Assembly: GCA_026398735.1 (NCBI GenBank) | Contig: JAPLSH010000008.1 | Coordinates: forward strand, 1 to 64,000 | Reading direction: 5' to 3' | DNA: 64,000 nucleotides | DNA from: Pseudomonadota bacterium | Lineage (GTDB): Bacteria > Pseudomonadota > Gammaproteobacteria > Steroidobacterales > Steroidobacteraceae | Shown: piece by piece, positions 47,176 to 58,304 of the stretch | How the letters are laid out: every line of letters starts with the position of its first letter | Position numbering within the stretch: the first letter of the stretch is position 1 | Position numbers and translations under genes: made by a program | The notes under the pieces: model-generated | Told to the model about the DNA's origin: nothing | What the model saw: only the letters and a program-made list of their open reading frames with translations | The model's database searches: none

Positions 47176-48063
47176 GTGCCCTACCTCTCGCTGCGCGTTG
47201 ATCTGGAGGGCCGTGACCCTGCTGCGGCCGAAGACGCCTGCTTTGCCGCAGGCGCGCTGTCGGTCACGCTGACCGACGCCGTCGACGACGCCATTCTCGA
47301 ACCTGCTCCCGGTGAGCTGCGGCTGTGGCCGCGCACGGTGTTGCAGGTGATGTTTGATCCCGATGTCGCCGGTGTCGATGTCGTGCTCACGCTGGCAGGT
47401 GCACTGGGTGTTGCTGCCGATGCGATCCGCATAGAGCGCATCGAAGATCGCGTGTGGGAACGCGAGTGGCTCAAAGACTTTCACGCCATGCAATTTGGTC
47501 AGCGACTGTGGATCGTGCCGCGTCATGAACCACTGCCCGCCGATCCGCAGGCTGTGTGTGTGCGCTTGGATCCGGGCTTGGCCTTTGGCACCGGCACGCA
47601 TCCTTCTACAGCGCTGTGTCTGCAATGGCTGGACCACGGCCTCAAGCCCGGCGCCACGGTCATCGACTATGGCTGCGGCTCGGGTGTGCTGGCGATTGCC
47701 GCTGCCTTGCTGGGCGCAGCGCAAGTGCACTGCTACGACATCGATCCGCAGGCGATGATCGCCACCGCCGACAACGCCGCCGATAACGGCGTAAGTGCGC
47801 AACTGCGACTGCACGACAGCCCCGCCACCTTGCCGCAAGGCTGTGATGTGCTGCTGGCCAACATCATCTCGGGCGTGCTGTGCGAACTGCAGCCGTCGTT
47901 CAAGCCCTTGCTGGCCCCCGGTGGCTGGCTGGTGCTGGCAGGCCTGCTCGATGAGCAGGTCGATGCGGTCGTGGCGGCCTATGCACCGTGGATCACGCTG
48001 CGCCCCTGTGGCGGCCGTGACGGCTGGACGGCGTTGGCCGGTCAGCGCGTCGCGCCGGGCTGA
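47176..48063 (+). CDS. prmA: Ribosomal protein L11 methyltransferase
   Basis: LDPGLAFGTGTHPSTALCLQWL, DYGCGSGVLAIAAALLGA; GTG start. Confidence 0.95.
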   Translation: MPYLSLRVDLEGRDPAAAEDACFAAGALSVTLTDAVDDAILEPAPGELRLWPRTVLQVMFDPDVAGVDVVLTLAGALGVAADAIRIERIEDRVWEREWLKDFHAMQFGQRLWIVPRHEPLPADPQAVCVRLDPGLAFGTGTHPSTALCLQWLDHGLKPGATVIDYGCGSGVLAIAAALLGAAQVHCYDIDPQAMIATADNAADNGVSAQLRLHDSPATLPQGCDVLLANIISGVLCELQPSFKPLLAPGGWLVLAGLLDEQVDAVVAAYAPWITLRPCGGRDGWTALAGQRVAPG

Positions 48064-48068
48064 CGGCG

Positions 48069-49010
48069 ATGTACACCACCTGCCCGCACTGCACACTGCT
48101 GATGGGCGTGAACGTGCAGGAGCTGCGTCAGGGTCAGGGCTATGTGCGCTGCCCGCGCTGCTACAGCATCTTTAACGCGCTGAGCAGCCTGGGTCCCAAT
48201 ACCGCCCAGAGCGGCGCCGGCGAGCCACCGCAAGCGCTGCCAGCCGCCGCGTTGCCCGACCAAGCGCAACCCGTGGCAGCCGCAGCGCCCGAACCAGCTG
48301 CGCCTGCTCCAGCGCCTACGCCAACGCCAACGCCAACGCCAACGCCAGCTACTGCGGCTGAACCGTCACCACCCAAGCCCAAGCCCAAGCCCAAACGCCA
48401 GGCTCGTCGCGATCTGGGCCTGTCGCTGGATGTAGGGCTGGATGCGCCCAGTCAGGAAGATCCCTTACACCTGCGCGATCGCCCCGGCGTCAGCGGTAGC
48501 TGGCGCTGGGTCATCGTGGTGGTCGCCATGCTGGTTGTGCTGGCGCTGGCGGGGCGCGCAGTGCACGACCTGCGGCAGGAACTGGTGGCGGTGCCTGCGC
48601 TCAAGCAGCCGCTGACGCGTCTGTATGCGCTGTTTGGTGTGGCACTAGAGCCGCACTGGGATCTGTCGGCCTATGACGTGCGGCAGATGGGTGCCGAGGC
48701 ACAAGAAGGCGAGCCGCCACGCGTGCACATCCGCATCAGCATTGCCAACACCGGCCTGCGCGCGATGCCGGATCCGGTCCTGCGCGTCACGCTGATGGAC
48801 CGCTTCGGCAATCGCGTGGGTCTGCGCGAACTGACGCCGCGTGAATACCTGCGCGATCTGCCCGAGACCGGTGTCGCCCCGGGCGCACGGCGCGACATCA
48901 CTTTGCAGGTGCCCAACACCGGCAGCAGAGCCGAGGGCTTCGAGATTGATCCCTGCCTGACGACCGGGCAGGGCCAATTGCGCTGCGCCCACGATCCACC
49001 GCAAAGCTGA
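48069..49010 (+). CDS. Zinc-ribbon DUF3426 domain-containing protein
   Basis: MYTTCPHCTLLMGVNVQELRQGQGYVRCPRCYSIFNAL; central TM; DUF3426-type C-terminus. Confidence 0.88.
   Translation: MYTTCPHCTLLMGVNVQELRQGQGYVRCPRCYSIFNALSSLGPNTAQSGAGEPPQALPAAALPDQAQPVAAAAPEPAAPAPAPTPTPTPTPTPATAAEPSPPKPKPKPKRQARRDLGLSLDVGLDAPSQEDPLHLRDRPGVSGSWRWVIVVVAMLVVLALAGRAVHDLRQELVAVPALKQPLTRLYALFGVALEPHWDLSAYDVRQMGAEAQEGEPPRVHIRISIANTGLRAMPDPVLRVTLMDRFGNRVGLRELTPREYLRDLPETGVAPGARRDITLQVPNTGSRAEGFEIDPCLTTGQGQLRCAHDPPQS
48318..48347. repeat. Five tandem copies of hexamer ACGCCA in a coding linker
   Basis: acgccaacgccaacgccaacgccaacgcca encoding PTPTPT. Confidence 0.9.
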
Positions 49011-49017
49011 CCGCCTG

Positions 49018-50070
49018 ATGCGCATTGGCCCCTGGCAGATCCCGGCGCAAGCGGTACTGGCACCGATGGCCGGTGTCACCGACCGGCCGTTTCGCGTGCT
49101 GTGCCGGCAATTGGGCGCAGGCCTTGCTGCATCCGAGATGCTCAGCGCCGACCAAAGCCTGTGGCACACCACCAAATCGCGCCAGCGCATGAACCACGAG
49201 GGCGAGCCCGAGCCGCGCGTGGTGCAACTGGCCGGTAACGATCCGCAGCAACTGGCCGATGCGGCCCGCGCCAATGTCGAGCAAGGCGCGCAGATCATCG
49301 ACATCAACATGGGCTGCCCGGCCAAAAAGGTCTACGGCAAGTTGTGCGGCTCGGCGCTGCTGGGCGATGAGCCACTGGTGGCCCGGTTACTCGATGCGGT
49401 GGTCGCTGCGGTAGACGTACCGGTGACGCTCAAGATCCGTACCGGCATAGACCGTCAGCACATCAATGGCGTGCAGATCGCACGTATTGCCGAGGCCGCC
49501 GGCATTGCCGCGCTGGCCGTGCATGGCCGCACCCGCGCCGATTTTTATACCGGCGAGGCCGAATACGAGACGATTGCGGCGATCTGCGCCACGGTGCGTA
49601 TCCCGGTGACTGCCAATGGCGACATCACCTCACCGGTCAAGGCGCGCGCCGTGCTCGATTACACCGGGGCTGCGGCGGTCATGCTGGGGCGAGCGGCCCA
49701 AGGGGCCCCATGGATCTTTAGGGATGTCAACGCATACCTATCTGGAGGCGCTTTGCCGCCGCCGCTCTTGCGCAGTCAAAAGAGAGACATCATCCTTGCC
49801 CACCTTGCCAGCCTTTATGACTTCCACGGTGAAGTGACTGGGCTGCGCATCGCACGCAAACACCTCGGCTGGTACTGCCAGCACAACCCCCGGACTGCCG
49901 GCTTCAGGCCATCGCTTATGGCCGCGGAATCGTCATCGGTGCAGTTTGCGTTGGCGCGTGAATGTTTTGATCAGTGGGTGCAAGAGAGTGACGCAGGAGA
50001 GCCCGGGCATGATGGCAACAACTCACAAGACGCCAGCGGTAACGCCCACTCAGGACCTGCCGCTGCGTAG
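49018..50070 (+). CDS. dusB: tRNA-dihydrouridine synthase DusB
   Basis: QAVLAPMAGVTDRPFRVLCRQLGAGLAASEMLSA; DINMGCPAKKVYGKLCGSALL. Confidence 0.95.
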   Translation: MRIGPWQIPAQAVLAPMAGVTDRPFRVLCRQLGAGLAASEMLSADQSLWHTTKSRQRMNHEGEPEPRVVQLAGNDPQQLADAARANVEQGAQIIDINMGCPAKKVYGKLCGSALLGDEPLVARLLDAVVAAVDVPVTLKIRTGIDRQHINGVQIARIAEAAGIAALAVHGRTRADFYTGEAEYETIAAICATVRIPVTANGDITSPVKARAVLDYTGAAAVMLGRAAQGAPWIFRDVNAYLSGGALPPPLLRSQKRDIILAHLASLYDFHGEVTGLRIARKHLGWYCQHNPRTAGFRPSLMAAESSSVQFALARECFDQWVQESDAGEPGHDGNNSQDASGNAHSGPAAA

Positions 50071-50284
50071 CCACGCCGAGCGAGCGCTGCGCGTGTATTT
50101 CGCCAATCTCAACGGCCATCCGCCGGCCAACCTGTATGACTTGGTGCTGCGCGAAATCGAAGAGCCGTTGTTACGCGCTGCACTGGACTACGCCGGTGGC
50201 AACCAAAGCCAAACCGCCGTGATCTTGGGCATCAACCGCGGCACGCTGCGCAAAAAGCTGCGGCAGTTCGGGTTGGCCTCGTGA
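50009..50284 (+). CDS. fis: Fis-family nucleoid protein
   Basis: [71 protein letters not shown]. Confidence 0.93.
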   Translation: MMATTHKTPAVTPTQDLPLRSHAERALRVYFANLNGHPPANLYDLVLREIEEPLLRAALDYAGGNQSQTAVILGINRGTLRKKLRQFGLAS

Positions 50285-51846
50285 GCGGCACTGTCGCGCT
50301 GCGTCGCGCGTTGCTATCGGTCTCTGATAAAACCGGCATCGTCGAGCTGGCCCGCGCGCTGGCTGCACAAGGCGTAGAGCTGCTCTCTACCGGTGGCACT
50401 GCAGCACTGCTGACTGCGCAAGGTTTGCAGGTACGTGAAGTAGCGCAGCACACCGGCTTCCCCGAAATCATGGACGGTCGCGTCAAAACACTGCATCCCA
50501 AGATCCACGGCGGTCTGCTGGGCCGTCGCGGTACAGACGAAGTGGTGATGGCCGAACACGACATCGCGCCCATCGACCTGTTGGTGGTCAACCTGTATCC
50601 GTTTGCGCGCACGGTGGCGCGGCCTGACGTGACGTGGGATGAGGCCATCGAGAACATCGACATCGGTGGACCGGCGATGCTGCGTGCTGCGGCCAAGAAC
50701 CACGACTCGGTGGCGGTGGTGGTAGACCCTGCCGACTATGACGCGCTGCTGGCCAGTCTGCAGACCGGCGGCACTACGCTTGCGCAGCGTCGCGTGCTGG
50801 CCGCCAAGGCCTATGCACACACTGCAGACTATGACGGTCGCGTAGCGCAGTGGTTGCAGCAGGCACTGCACATAGAGTCAGAGCCCTTCCCGCAAACGCT
50901 GACACGCCGCTATGAGCGCGCCAGTGTGCTGCGCTATGGCGAGAACCCGCATCAGCGCGGCGCGTTTTATCGCGATGCAACGATCAGCGACGCGTGTGTG
51001 GCCACTGCTGCAGTGGTGCAAGGCAAAGAACTCTCGTTCAACAACATCGCCGATGCCGACACGGCACTGGAATGTGTGCGGCAGTTTGATGCGCCGGCGT
51101 GTGTGATCGTCAAACATGCCAACCCTTGCGGCGTGGCCATCGGCGCCACCTTGGCCGAGGCTTATGAGGCTGCGTGGCGCACCGATCCCACATCAGCCTT
51201 TGGCGGCATCATCGCTTTTAACAGGCCGCTAGACGGCGACACTGCGCGCCACATCCTGGGCAAGCAGTTCGTCGAAGTGCTGCTGGCCACTGCGCTGCTG
51301 CCCGGCGCTGCCCAAGCACTGGCCACCAAGCCCAATGTGCGCGTGCTGATTACCGGTGATCTGACGCGCGCTGCCGCTGTGCCGGTTGAATATCGCAGTG
51401 TCAGTGGTGGTCTGCTGGCACAAGATGCAGACCGCGGCATGATCGACATTGCCGACATGCGCTGCGTCACCACGCGTCAACCCACTGCGGCAGAGCTGCG
51501 CGACTTGGCCTTTGCCTGGCGCGTGTGCAAATACGTCAAGTCCAACGCCATCGTGTTTGCGCGTGAGCAAGCCACCATGGGTGTGGGCGCAGGCCAGATG
51601 AGCCGTGTGTATTCCAGTCGCATCGCTGCCATCAAGGCCGCTGATGCCGGCTTGCAAGTCAGCGGTGCAGTGGTGGCCTCCGATGCATTCTTTCCGTTTC
51701 GCGATGGCATCGATGTATCGGCGTCGCAAGGCGTCACGGCAGTGATCCAACCGGGCGGCTCGATGCGCGACGATGAAGTCATCGCTGCGGCCAACGAACA
51801 CAACCTTGCCATGCTGTTTACCGGCATGCGCCACTTCAGGCACTGA
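50281..51846 (+). CDS. purH: AICAR transformylase/IMP cyclohydrolase
   Basis: [50 protein letters not shown]. Confidence 0.98.
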   Translation: MSGTVALRRALLSVSDKTGIVELARALAAQGVELLSTGGTAALLTAQGLQVREVAQHTGFPEIMDGRVKTLHPKIHGGLLGRRGTDEVVMAEHDIAPIDLLVVNLYPFARTVARPDVTWDEAIENIDIGGPAMLRAAAKNHDSVAVVVDPADYDALLASLQTGGTTLAQRRVLAAKAYAHTADYDGRVAQWLQQALHIESEPFPQTLTRRYERASVLRYGENPHQRGAFYRDATISDACVATAAVVQGKELSFNNIADADTALECVRQFDAPACVIVKHANPCGVAIGATLAEAYEAAWRTDPTSAFGGIIAFNRPLDGDTARHILGKQFVEVLLATALLPGAAQALATKPNVRVLITGDLTRAAAVPVEYRSVSGGLLAQDADRGMIDIADMRCVTTRQPTAAELRDLAFAWRVCKYVKSNAIVFAREQATMGVGAGQMSRVYSSRIAAIKAADAGLQVSGAVVASDAFFPFRDGIDVSASQGVTAVIQPGGSMRDDEVIAAANEHNLAMLFTGMRHFRH

Positions 51847-51847
51847 T

Positions 51848-53128
51848 ATGAAACTGCTGGTCATCGGCGGCGGCGGGCGCGAACACGCGCTGGCTTGGAA
51901 GCTGGCTCAATCTGCGCGCGTCACCGAAGTACTGGTGGCGCCGGGTAACGCAGGCACTGCCATCGAACCACGTCTGCGCAATGTGGCCGTGGCAGCCGAT
52001 GATCTGCCGGGTCTGTTGGCACTGGCGCAACGCGAACAGATCGCCCTCACGGTAGTGGGCCCCGAAGTGCCGCTGGTGCTGGGCATCACCGATTTGTTTA
52101 CGCAGCACGGGCTGCGCTGCTTTGGCCCATCCAAGGCTGCTGCACAACTGGAAGGCTCTAAGGCCTTCACCAAAGAGTTTTTGCGTCGTCACGCCATACC
52201 CACTGCGGGCTATCGCACCTTTACAGCAGACAACTTTGATGCCGCATGGCTTGCCGCGCAGCCGGTGCCCATCGTGGTCAAAGCCAGTGGCTTGGCCTCG
52301 GGCAAGGGCGTCATCATTGCGCAGAGCAGTGCCGAGGCACTCGATGCCGTGCAGTCCATCTTCAACGGTCGCTTTGGCAGCGCTGGCACCGAAGTGGTTA
52401 TCGAAGAGTTTTTGCAGGGCGAGGAAGCCAGCTTCATCGTCATCTGTGATGGCACGCATGTGCTGCCTATGGCCAGCTCACAAGATCACAAGCGTCTGCT
52501 CGATGACGATGCAGGCCCCAACACCGGCGGCATGGGCGCGTATTCACCGGCACCGGTAGTCACCCCTGCCGTGCATGATCGCGTGATGCGCGAAGTCATC
52601 GAGCCCACCATGGCCGGCCTTGCTGCCGATGGCATGCCGTTCACTGGCTTTTTATATGCGGGCCTGATGATCGACGACAGCGGCGCGCCCAAGGTCATCG
52701 AATACAACGTGCGCTTTGGTGATCCAGAAACGCAGCCCATCATGATGCGGCTCGACAGCGATCTGCTGACGCTGTGCGAAGCAGCGCTTGATGGGGCGCT
52801 GAGCAAGGCAACTGTGCAGTGGAACCCACAGGCCGCATTGGGTGTGGTGATCGCCGCCGGCGGCTATCCCGATGACGTGCGCAAGGGCGATGTCATCAGC
52901 GGTCTGGATGCAGCCGCTGCACTGCCGGGCAAGGTGTTTCATGCCGGCACTGCGCTGCGCAATGACCAAGTGGTCACTGCCGGTGGCCGCGTGCTGTGTG
53001 CCGTGGGCTTAGGCGACACAGTCACGGCAGCGCGCACTCAGGCCTATGCACTGGTCGATGCATTGCAGTTTGAAGGTGCGCAAGCGCGTCGTGACATCGG
53101 CTATCGCGCCGTCGCACGCGGCGCCTGA
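51848..53128 (+). CDS. purD: Phosphoribosylamine-glycine ligase
   Basis: [38 protein letters not shown]. Confidence 0.98.
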   Translation: MKLLVIGGGGREHALAWKLAQSARVTEVLVAPGNAGTAIEPRLRNVAVAADDLPGLLALAQREQIALTVVGPEVPLVLGITDLFTQHGLRCFGPSKAAAQLEGSKAFTKEFLRRHAIPTAGYRTFTADNFDAAWLAAQPVPIVVKASGLASGKGVIIAQSSAEALDAVQSIFNGRFGSAGTEVVIEEFLQGEEASFIVICDGTHVLPMASSQDHKRLLDDDAGPNTGGMGAYSPAPVVTPAVHDRVMREVIEPTMAGLAADGMPFTGFLYAGLMIDDSGAPKVIEYNVRFGDPETQPIMMRLDSDLLTLCEAALDGALSKATVQWNPQAALGVVIAAGGYPDDVRKGDVISGLDAAAALPGKVFHAGTALRNDQVVTAGGRVLCAVGLGDTVTAARTQAYALVDALQFEGAQARRDIGYRAVARGA

Positions 53129-53133
53129 TCACC

Positions 53134-54012
53134 ATGACAGTGCCGGCACGCACCCTGCCGCACGTATCAGCGCGACTCAAGAAGCTATTGCAACGCGGCT
53201 TTGCCGTGCTGCAGGCCTGCAACACACAACTGACTGCACGCGCCGCGCTTGAGCTGTATCTGCATCCCTTGCATCGCGAGGTTGATGCCGTTGACCGCGA
53301 TTGCTTGGCCCGCGCCTGCGTGCAGTGGATGCCCTTGGGCAATGGCCAGTCGCGCGTGCTGACTTGGGGCACTGGCCCTCGCACTGTGGTGCTGCTGCAT
53401 GGCTGGGGCTCGCATGCACCGCGCTGGTCCAACATGGTTGAGCAATTGTTGGCACAAGGCTGGCGTGTGATCGCCTTTGATGCGCCGGGTCACGGCAAAT
53501 CCAGCGGTAGCGGCTCCAGCTTGCCGCAGTTCGAAGCGGCATTGGGCGCAGTGCTGGCCACTCATGCGCCCGTGCATGCGCTCATCGCCCACTCGCTGGG
53601 CGCACTGGCGGCTGCGGCTGTGTTGTCGCGCACACCACCTGTCACGCTGCGCGCTGCGGTGCTGGTGAGCCTGCCGCACGATATCGCCTATCTGATGGAA
53701 AGCTATGAGCAGATGCTGCAGTTGCGCGCTCCGGCGCGTGAGCGTCTGGTGCAGCTGTTCGTGCAGCGCTTTGGCGTACGCCCCGAAGAGGTTACTGCGC
53801 GCAGTCTGCTGCCGGGCATCGCTTGCCCGGTGCTGCTGGTGCACGATCGTGAAGATGATGTGGTGCCGCTGGAACAGGCTCAGCAGTTGGCGCCGCTGCT
53901 GCAACATGGCTCGCTGCACATCACCCAGGGACTGGGCCACAGCGAGTTGTTGCGCGACCCCGCGATGATCGGGGCCGCCGTTGGGTTTATTGGAGCGGCG
54001 CTGCGCGATTGA
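53134..54012 (+). CDS. Alpha/beta hydrolase
   Basis: VVLLHGWGSHAPRWSNMVEQLLAQGWRVIAFDAPGHGKSSG; ALIAHSLGALAA; VLLVHDREDDVVPLEQ. Confidence 0.92.
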   Translation: MTVPARTLPHVSARLKKLLQRGFAVLQACNTQLTARAALELYLHPLHREVDAVDRDCLARACVQWMPLGNGQSRVLTWGTGPRTVVLLHGWGSHAPRWSNMVEQLLAQGWRVIAFDAPGHGKSSGSGSSLPQFEAALGAVLATHAPVHALIAHSLGALAAAAVLSRTPPVTLRAAVLVSLPHDIAYLMESYEQMLQLRAPARERLVQLFVQRFGVRPEEVTARSLLPGIACPVLLVHDREDDVVPLEQAQQLAPLLQHGSLHITQGLGHSELLRDPAMIGAAVGFIGAALRD

Positions 54013-54033
54013 CGCAAACGCCGCCGCGCTGCC

Positions 54034-55524
54034 TCAGCGCTTCATGGCCTCGAAGAACTCCGCGTTGGTCTTGGTGTCCTTCATCTTGTCGAGCAGGAAC
54101 TCGATAGCGGCCAACTCATCCATGGGATGCAGCAGCTTGCGCAGGATCCACATCTTGGCCAGCTCGGTCGGGTCGGTGATGAGCTCTTCCTTGCGGGTGC
54201 CCGAGCGGTTGATGTTGAACGCCGGGAAGGTGCGCTTTTCGGCGATGCGACGATCCAAGTGGATTTCGCTGTTGCCGGTGCCCTTGAACTCTTCGTAGAT
54301 CACATCGTCCATCTTCGAGCCGGTGTCGATGAGCGCTGTGGCAAGAATGGTGAGCGAGCCACCCTCCTCGATATTGCGCGCCGCACCAAAGAAGCGCTTG
54401 GGGCGCTGCAATGCGTTGGCATCCACACCACCGGTGAGCACCTTGCCGGAGCTGGGCACCACGGTGTTGTAAGCGCGAGCCAGTCGCGTGATGGAATCGA
54501 GCAGGATGACCACATCCTTCTTGTGCTCGACCAGACGCTTGGCCTTTTCGATGACCATCTCGGCCACTTGCACGTGACGCGCGGCGGGTTCATCGAAGGT
54601 GGAAGACACCACCTCGCCCTTGACCGTGCGCTGCATCTCGGTGACCTCTTCCGGGCGCTCGTCGATGAGCAGCACGATGAGGTAGACCTCTGGGTGATTT
54701 GCCGTGATGGCTGTGGCGATGTTCTGCAGCAGCATCGTCTTGCCGGCCTTAGGCGGCGACACGATAAGACCACGCTGGCCCTTGCCGATGGGCGAGACCA
54801 GATCGATGGTGCGCGCCGTCAGGTCTTCGGTGCTGCCATTGCCGCGCTGCAGCTTGAGCCGCGACGTGGGATGAAACGGCGTGAGGTTCTCGAACAGCAC
54901 CTTGTTGCGTGAGCTTTCGGGTGAGTCAAAGTTGATCTCGCCGACTTTCATCAGCGCGAAATAGCGTTCGCCATCCTTGGGCGGACGGATCAGACCCGAC
55001 AGCGAATCGCCGGTGCGCAGGTTAAAGCGACGCACCTGCTGCGGGCTGATGTAGATGTCATCGGGGCCGGCCAGATACGACGCATCGGCCGAACGCAGGA
55101 AGCCGAAGCCGTCCTGCAAAATTTCGAGCACGCCTTCGCCGTAGATGTTCTCGCCGTTGCGCGCATGCGCCTTGAGGATCGAGAAGATGATGTCTTGCTT
55201 GCGCGAGCGAGCCAGGCTCTCGAGGCCCATCGAGTCGGCAACCTTGACCAACTCGTGGATGGGCTTGGCCTTGAGCTCGTTGAGGTTCATCGACAGACGC
55301 GATTGCGCCAAATCGGCCCGGCTGATGATCTCGCCGTCGTCGGCCGGATCAAACGGCTCGGGGGCATAGACCTCTTCGGGACGGCCGCCCAGATTGCCGT
55401 TTACGTTGCGGTCACCGCCACCGCCACCTGAGCGATTGCCATCACGATGACGGCCACCGCCGCCACCACCACCGCCGCCTTTGCCAGAGCGATTGCGCCC
55501 TTGATTACCCAGGTAGCCCCTCAC
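54034..55524 (-). CDS. rho: Transcription termination factor Rho with Gly/Arg/Asn-rich N-terminal extension
   Basis: [67 protein letters not shown] is preceded by 78 aa including [37 protein letters not shown] start overlaps the trxA stop. Confidence 0.97.
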   Translation of the reverse strand: MRGYLGNQGRNRSGKGGGGGGGGGRHRDGNRSGGGGGDRNVNGNLGGRPEEVYAPEPFDPADDGEIISRADLAQSRLSMNLNELKAKPIHELVKVADSMGLESLARSRKQDIIFSILKAHARNGENIYGEGVLEILQDGFGFLRSADASYLAGPDDIYISPQQVRRFNLRTGDSLSGLIRPPKDGERYFALMKVGEINFDSPESSRNKVLFENLTPFHPTSRLKLQRGNGSTEDLTARTIDLVSPIGKGQRGLIVSPPKAGKTMLLQNIATAITANHPEVYLIVLLIDERPEEVTEMQRTVKGEVVSSTFDEPAARHVQVAEMVIEKAKRLVEHKKDVVILLDSITRLARAYNTVVPSSGKVLTGGVDANALQRPKRFFGAARNIEEGGSLTILATALIDTGSKMDDVIYEEFKGTGNSEIHLDRRIAEKRTFPAFNINRSGTRKEELITDPTELAKMWILRKLLHPMDELAAIEFLLDKMKDTKTNAEFFEAMKR

Positions 55525-55850
55525 AGATTGCTATCCAGGAAGGCGGTGAGCTGCGATTTGGACAGCGACCCGACCTTCTGGCCCTGGACCGTGCCGTCTT
55601 TGAACAGCATCAGCGTGGGAATGCTGCGAATGGCGTACTTCATCATGGTCTGGGGATTCTCGTCGACGTTGAGTTTGGCGATGCGGACACGGCCCTGATA
55701 GGGGGCGGCGAGCTCATCGAGTAGCGGCGCGATGGCCTTGCAGGGACCACACCACTCTGCCCAAAAGTCGAGCAACACCGGCTCCGGGGACTTGAGGACG
55801 TCGCTTTCGAAGGTAGCGTCCGTGGTGTGGACGATTAGCGGGCTGCTCAC
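55521..55850 (-). CDS. trxA: Thioredoxin
   Basis: [46 protein letters not shown] start. Confidence 0.96.
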   Translation of the reverse strand: MSSPLIVHTTDATFESDVLKSPEPVLLDFWAEWCGPCKAIAPLLDELAAPYQGRVRIAKLNVDENPQTMMKYAIRSIPTLMLFKDGTVQGQKVGSLSKSQLTAFLDSNL

Positions 55851-56109
55851 GATGAGGCCTCCATAGGGACCGGTATGTGGGAACGCTGCTCTAACGAGCG
55901 GATGGACAAATATCGATATGGGATTGGGCTTGGTGGTCTGGACTGCGGGCAAATACCGCGCCACGGACCGAGTTCAAGCAGTTACACTAGTGGTTCGGGT
56001 GGGTAAGAAGGCTGGCTGGAAAGCCGCCAACTCTTGAAGGCTTTTTTAGCCTGTCCTGCCCCGATTTGCAAGCATCCGGCCAGACCGGTCACAACCGGCG
56101 CGAAGTCTT

Positions 56110-57600
56110 ATGATCATTAAGCTGTTCAAGAAACTCTTTGGCGGCAGCCCGCAACAGCAGGCTACACCGCAAACCTCACCCCCGGCAGACGCCTCACAAG
56201 GCCACTCCGCCCCGCGTCCGCCGCGCAAACCGCGCTCCAGATCGCCCAAGCCCGCCGCCAACACACCGGCCGCCGCTGCCAAGCCCGTCGATACCGGCCC
56301 GCCCAAGCGCTCTCTGGCTGTCGCCGACGATGCGCCCACCTATGCCAGCTTCAACCTGCACCCCAATCTGGCGCGCGGCATCGCCGATGCGGGTTTTGAA
56401 CATTGCACCGCCATTCAGGCCCAAACACTGCCCATCGCCCTGACCGGCAAAGATGTGGCGGGCCAAGCGCAAACCGGCACCGGCAAGACCGCTGCGTTTC
56501 TGGTGTCGATGTTCCAAACACTGCTCACCAAGCCGGCGCGTGAAGACCGTCCCGCAGGCTCGCTGCGCGCCATCATCATTGCGCCCACGCGCGAGCTGGC
56601 TGTGCAGATCCACAACGACGCCTTAGTACTGGGCAAGCACACCGGCTTGAAGCTGGCCTGCGTGTTCGGTGGTGTCGATTACGAAAAGCAGCGTCGCCAG
56701 TTCGATGACGGCGCTGATGTGCTCATCGGCACGCCGGGTCGCATCATCGATTACTACCGTCAGGGTGTGTACGAACTCACAGCCATTCAGGTGGTCGTGC
56801 TCGACGAAGCCGATCGCATGTTCGATCTGGGCTTCATCGACGACATCCGCAAGCTGCTGCGCCGCATGCCGGTGCCGGCAGAGCGTCAGTCCATGCTGTT
56901 CTCAGCCACGCTGTCGCAGCGCGTGCTCGAACTGGCCTACGAAGACATGAACAGCCCGGAGACGGTGCGCATCGAGCCCGATCGCATCACCGCAGACAAA
57001 GTGCGTCAGCTGATCTACTTCCCGGCCATGGAAGAGAAGCTGCCGCTGCTGATCGGTCTGCTGCGCAGCGCCGAAGCGCATCGCACCATGGTGTTCGTCA
57101 ACACACGCCGCGCGGCAGATCGCCTTGAAGACGTACTGCGCGCCAACAACATCAACGCGCAGGCCATCTCGGGCGACGTGCCGCAGAACAAGCGTCTGCG
57201 TTACCTCAAAGAGTTTCACAGCGGCGAACTGGCCGTGCTGATCGCCACCGATGTCGCCTCACGCGGCCTGCACATCCCCGATGTCAGCCACGTCTACAAC
57301 TTCGATCTGCCGCAGGACTGCGCAGACTATGTGCATCGCATCGGCCGCACGGCACGCGCGGGCACCGAAGGCGACGCGATCAGCTTCGGCTGCGAAGACT
57401 ACGCACACTGTCTGCCCGAGATCGAAACCTACATCGGCCACAAGGTTCCGCGCGGCACCATCAGCGCAGAGATTGTTGCCACCGATGTGGTGTTCCCCAA
57501 GCGCCGTCCTCGCGAAGACGAGCCGCCGCGTCGCAGTGGCGGCGGCGGTGGTGGCCCGCGTCGCGGTCCGCCCCGCAGCGGTGGTGGCGGCCGCCGCTGA
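56110..57600 (+). CDS. rhlB: DEAD-box RNA helicase RhlB-like with Gly/Arg-rich C-terminus
   Basis: AQTGTGKTAAFL, PTRELAVQ, VLDEADRMFDLGF, SATLS, HRIGRTARAG; divergent from trxA-rho as in other Gammaproteobacteria; tail RRSGGGGGGPRRGPPRSGGGGRR. Confidence 0.93.
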   Translation: MIIKLFKKLFGGSPQQQATPQTSPPADASQGHSAPRPPRKPRSRSPKPAANTPAAAAKPVDTGPPKRSLAVADDAPTYASFNLHPNLARGIADAGFEHCTAIQAQTLPIALTGKDVAGQAQTGTGKTAAFLVSMFQTLLTKPAREDRPAGSLRAIIIAPTRELAVQIHNDALVLGKHTGLKLACVFGGVDYEKQRRQFDDGADVLIGTPGRIIDYYRQGVYELTAIQVVVLDEADRMFDLGFIDDIRKLLRRMPVPAERQSMLFSATLSQRVLELAYEDMNSPETVRIEPDRITADKVRQLIYFPAMEEKLPLLIGLLRSAEAHRTMVFVNTRRAADRLEDVLRANNINAQAISGDVPQNKRLRYLKEFHSGELAVLIATDVASRGLHIPDVSHVYNFDLPQDCADYVHRIGRTARAGTEGDAISFGCEDYAHCLPEIETYIGHKVPRGTISAEIVATDVVFPKRRPREDEPPRRSGGGGGGPRRGPPRSGGGGRR

Positions 57601-57619
57601 CCTTGCCTTGGCCCGGCTG

Positions 57620-58282
57620 TTACAGCTGGGCCACTGCCGATACCCACTCATAGTCCAGCGGCGCAGCCTTTGGCGGCTGCGTGGTGTCGGGATGGGTGAT
57701 CGCAATCAACTGCGACACACCTGCCGCACGTCCTGCCGCCAGCACTCGCAGGTTGTCATCCAGAAACGCCGTGCGCGACAGGTCGATGGGCTCGACCGCC
57801 AGAAAGCCCGACCAGAACGTCGGGTCTTCTTTGGGTGCACCAAACGGATGTGAGCTGTAGATCGCATCCAGATGCGGCGTCAGATCGATCTGCGTCATCT
57901 TGATGCGCAGTGTCTCGGGGTGTGAGTTGGTGGCCAGCACCAAGCGTCGCCCCGCCGCACGCTGACGCTGCAGAAACTCACAGGCACCGGGCAACCAGGC
58001 GACGCGATCGGCGTGCTGCTGTTTGAGCGCCGACAGATCCAGCTCGAGCACCCGCGACCAATGGTCCAGGCAATACCACGGCAAGGTGCCTTCGACCTCG
58101 GCCAGCTTGGGCATGAACTGCGCCAAGGCCTGCTCGCGCGTCAGGCCGCGCGCAGCGCCCCAGGCGTCGGGCACTACTGTCAGCCAGAAGCGAGAATCAA
58201 AGGCCAGATCGAACAAGGTGCCGTCCAGATCGAGCAACAAGGTGTCGATGTGATCGGCAATGCGGACGGTGTGTGTTTGCAT
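57620..58282 (-). CDS. yrfG: HAD-family GMP/IMP nucleotidase (YrfG-like)
   Basis: DTLLLDLDGTLFDLAFDSRFWLTVVPDAWGAARGLTREQAL; LVLATNSHPETLRIKM. Confidence 0.88.
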   Translation of the reverse strand: MQTHTVRIADHIDTLLLDLDGTLFDLAFDSRFWLTVVPDAWGAARGLTREQALAQFMPKLAEVEGTLPWYCLDHWSRVLELDLSALKQQHADRVAWLPGACEFLQRQRAAGRRLVLATNSHPETLRIKMTQIDLTPHLDAIYSSHPFGAPKEDPTFWSGFLAVEPIDLSRTAFLDDNLRVLAAGRAAGVSQLIAITHPDTTQPPKAAPLDYEWVSAVAQL

Positions 58283-58304
58283 GGGCGGGTATCATAAACG
58301 CCAG

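Noticed and set aside
47128-48096. 322-aa ORF antisense to prmA
   Set aside because: Shadow ORF of a confident gene.
49990-50070. dusB-fis overlap as a regulatory novelty
   Set aside because: dusB-fis coupling is a standard gammaproteobacterial arrangement; the short overlap may only reflect start choice.
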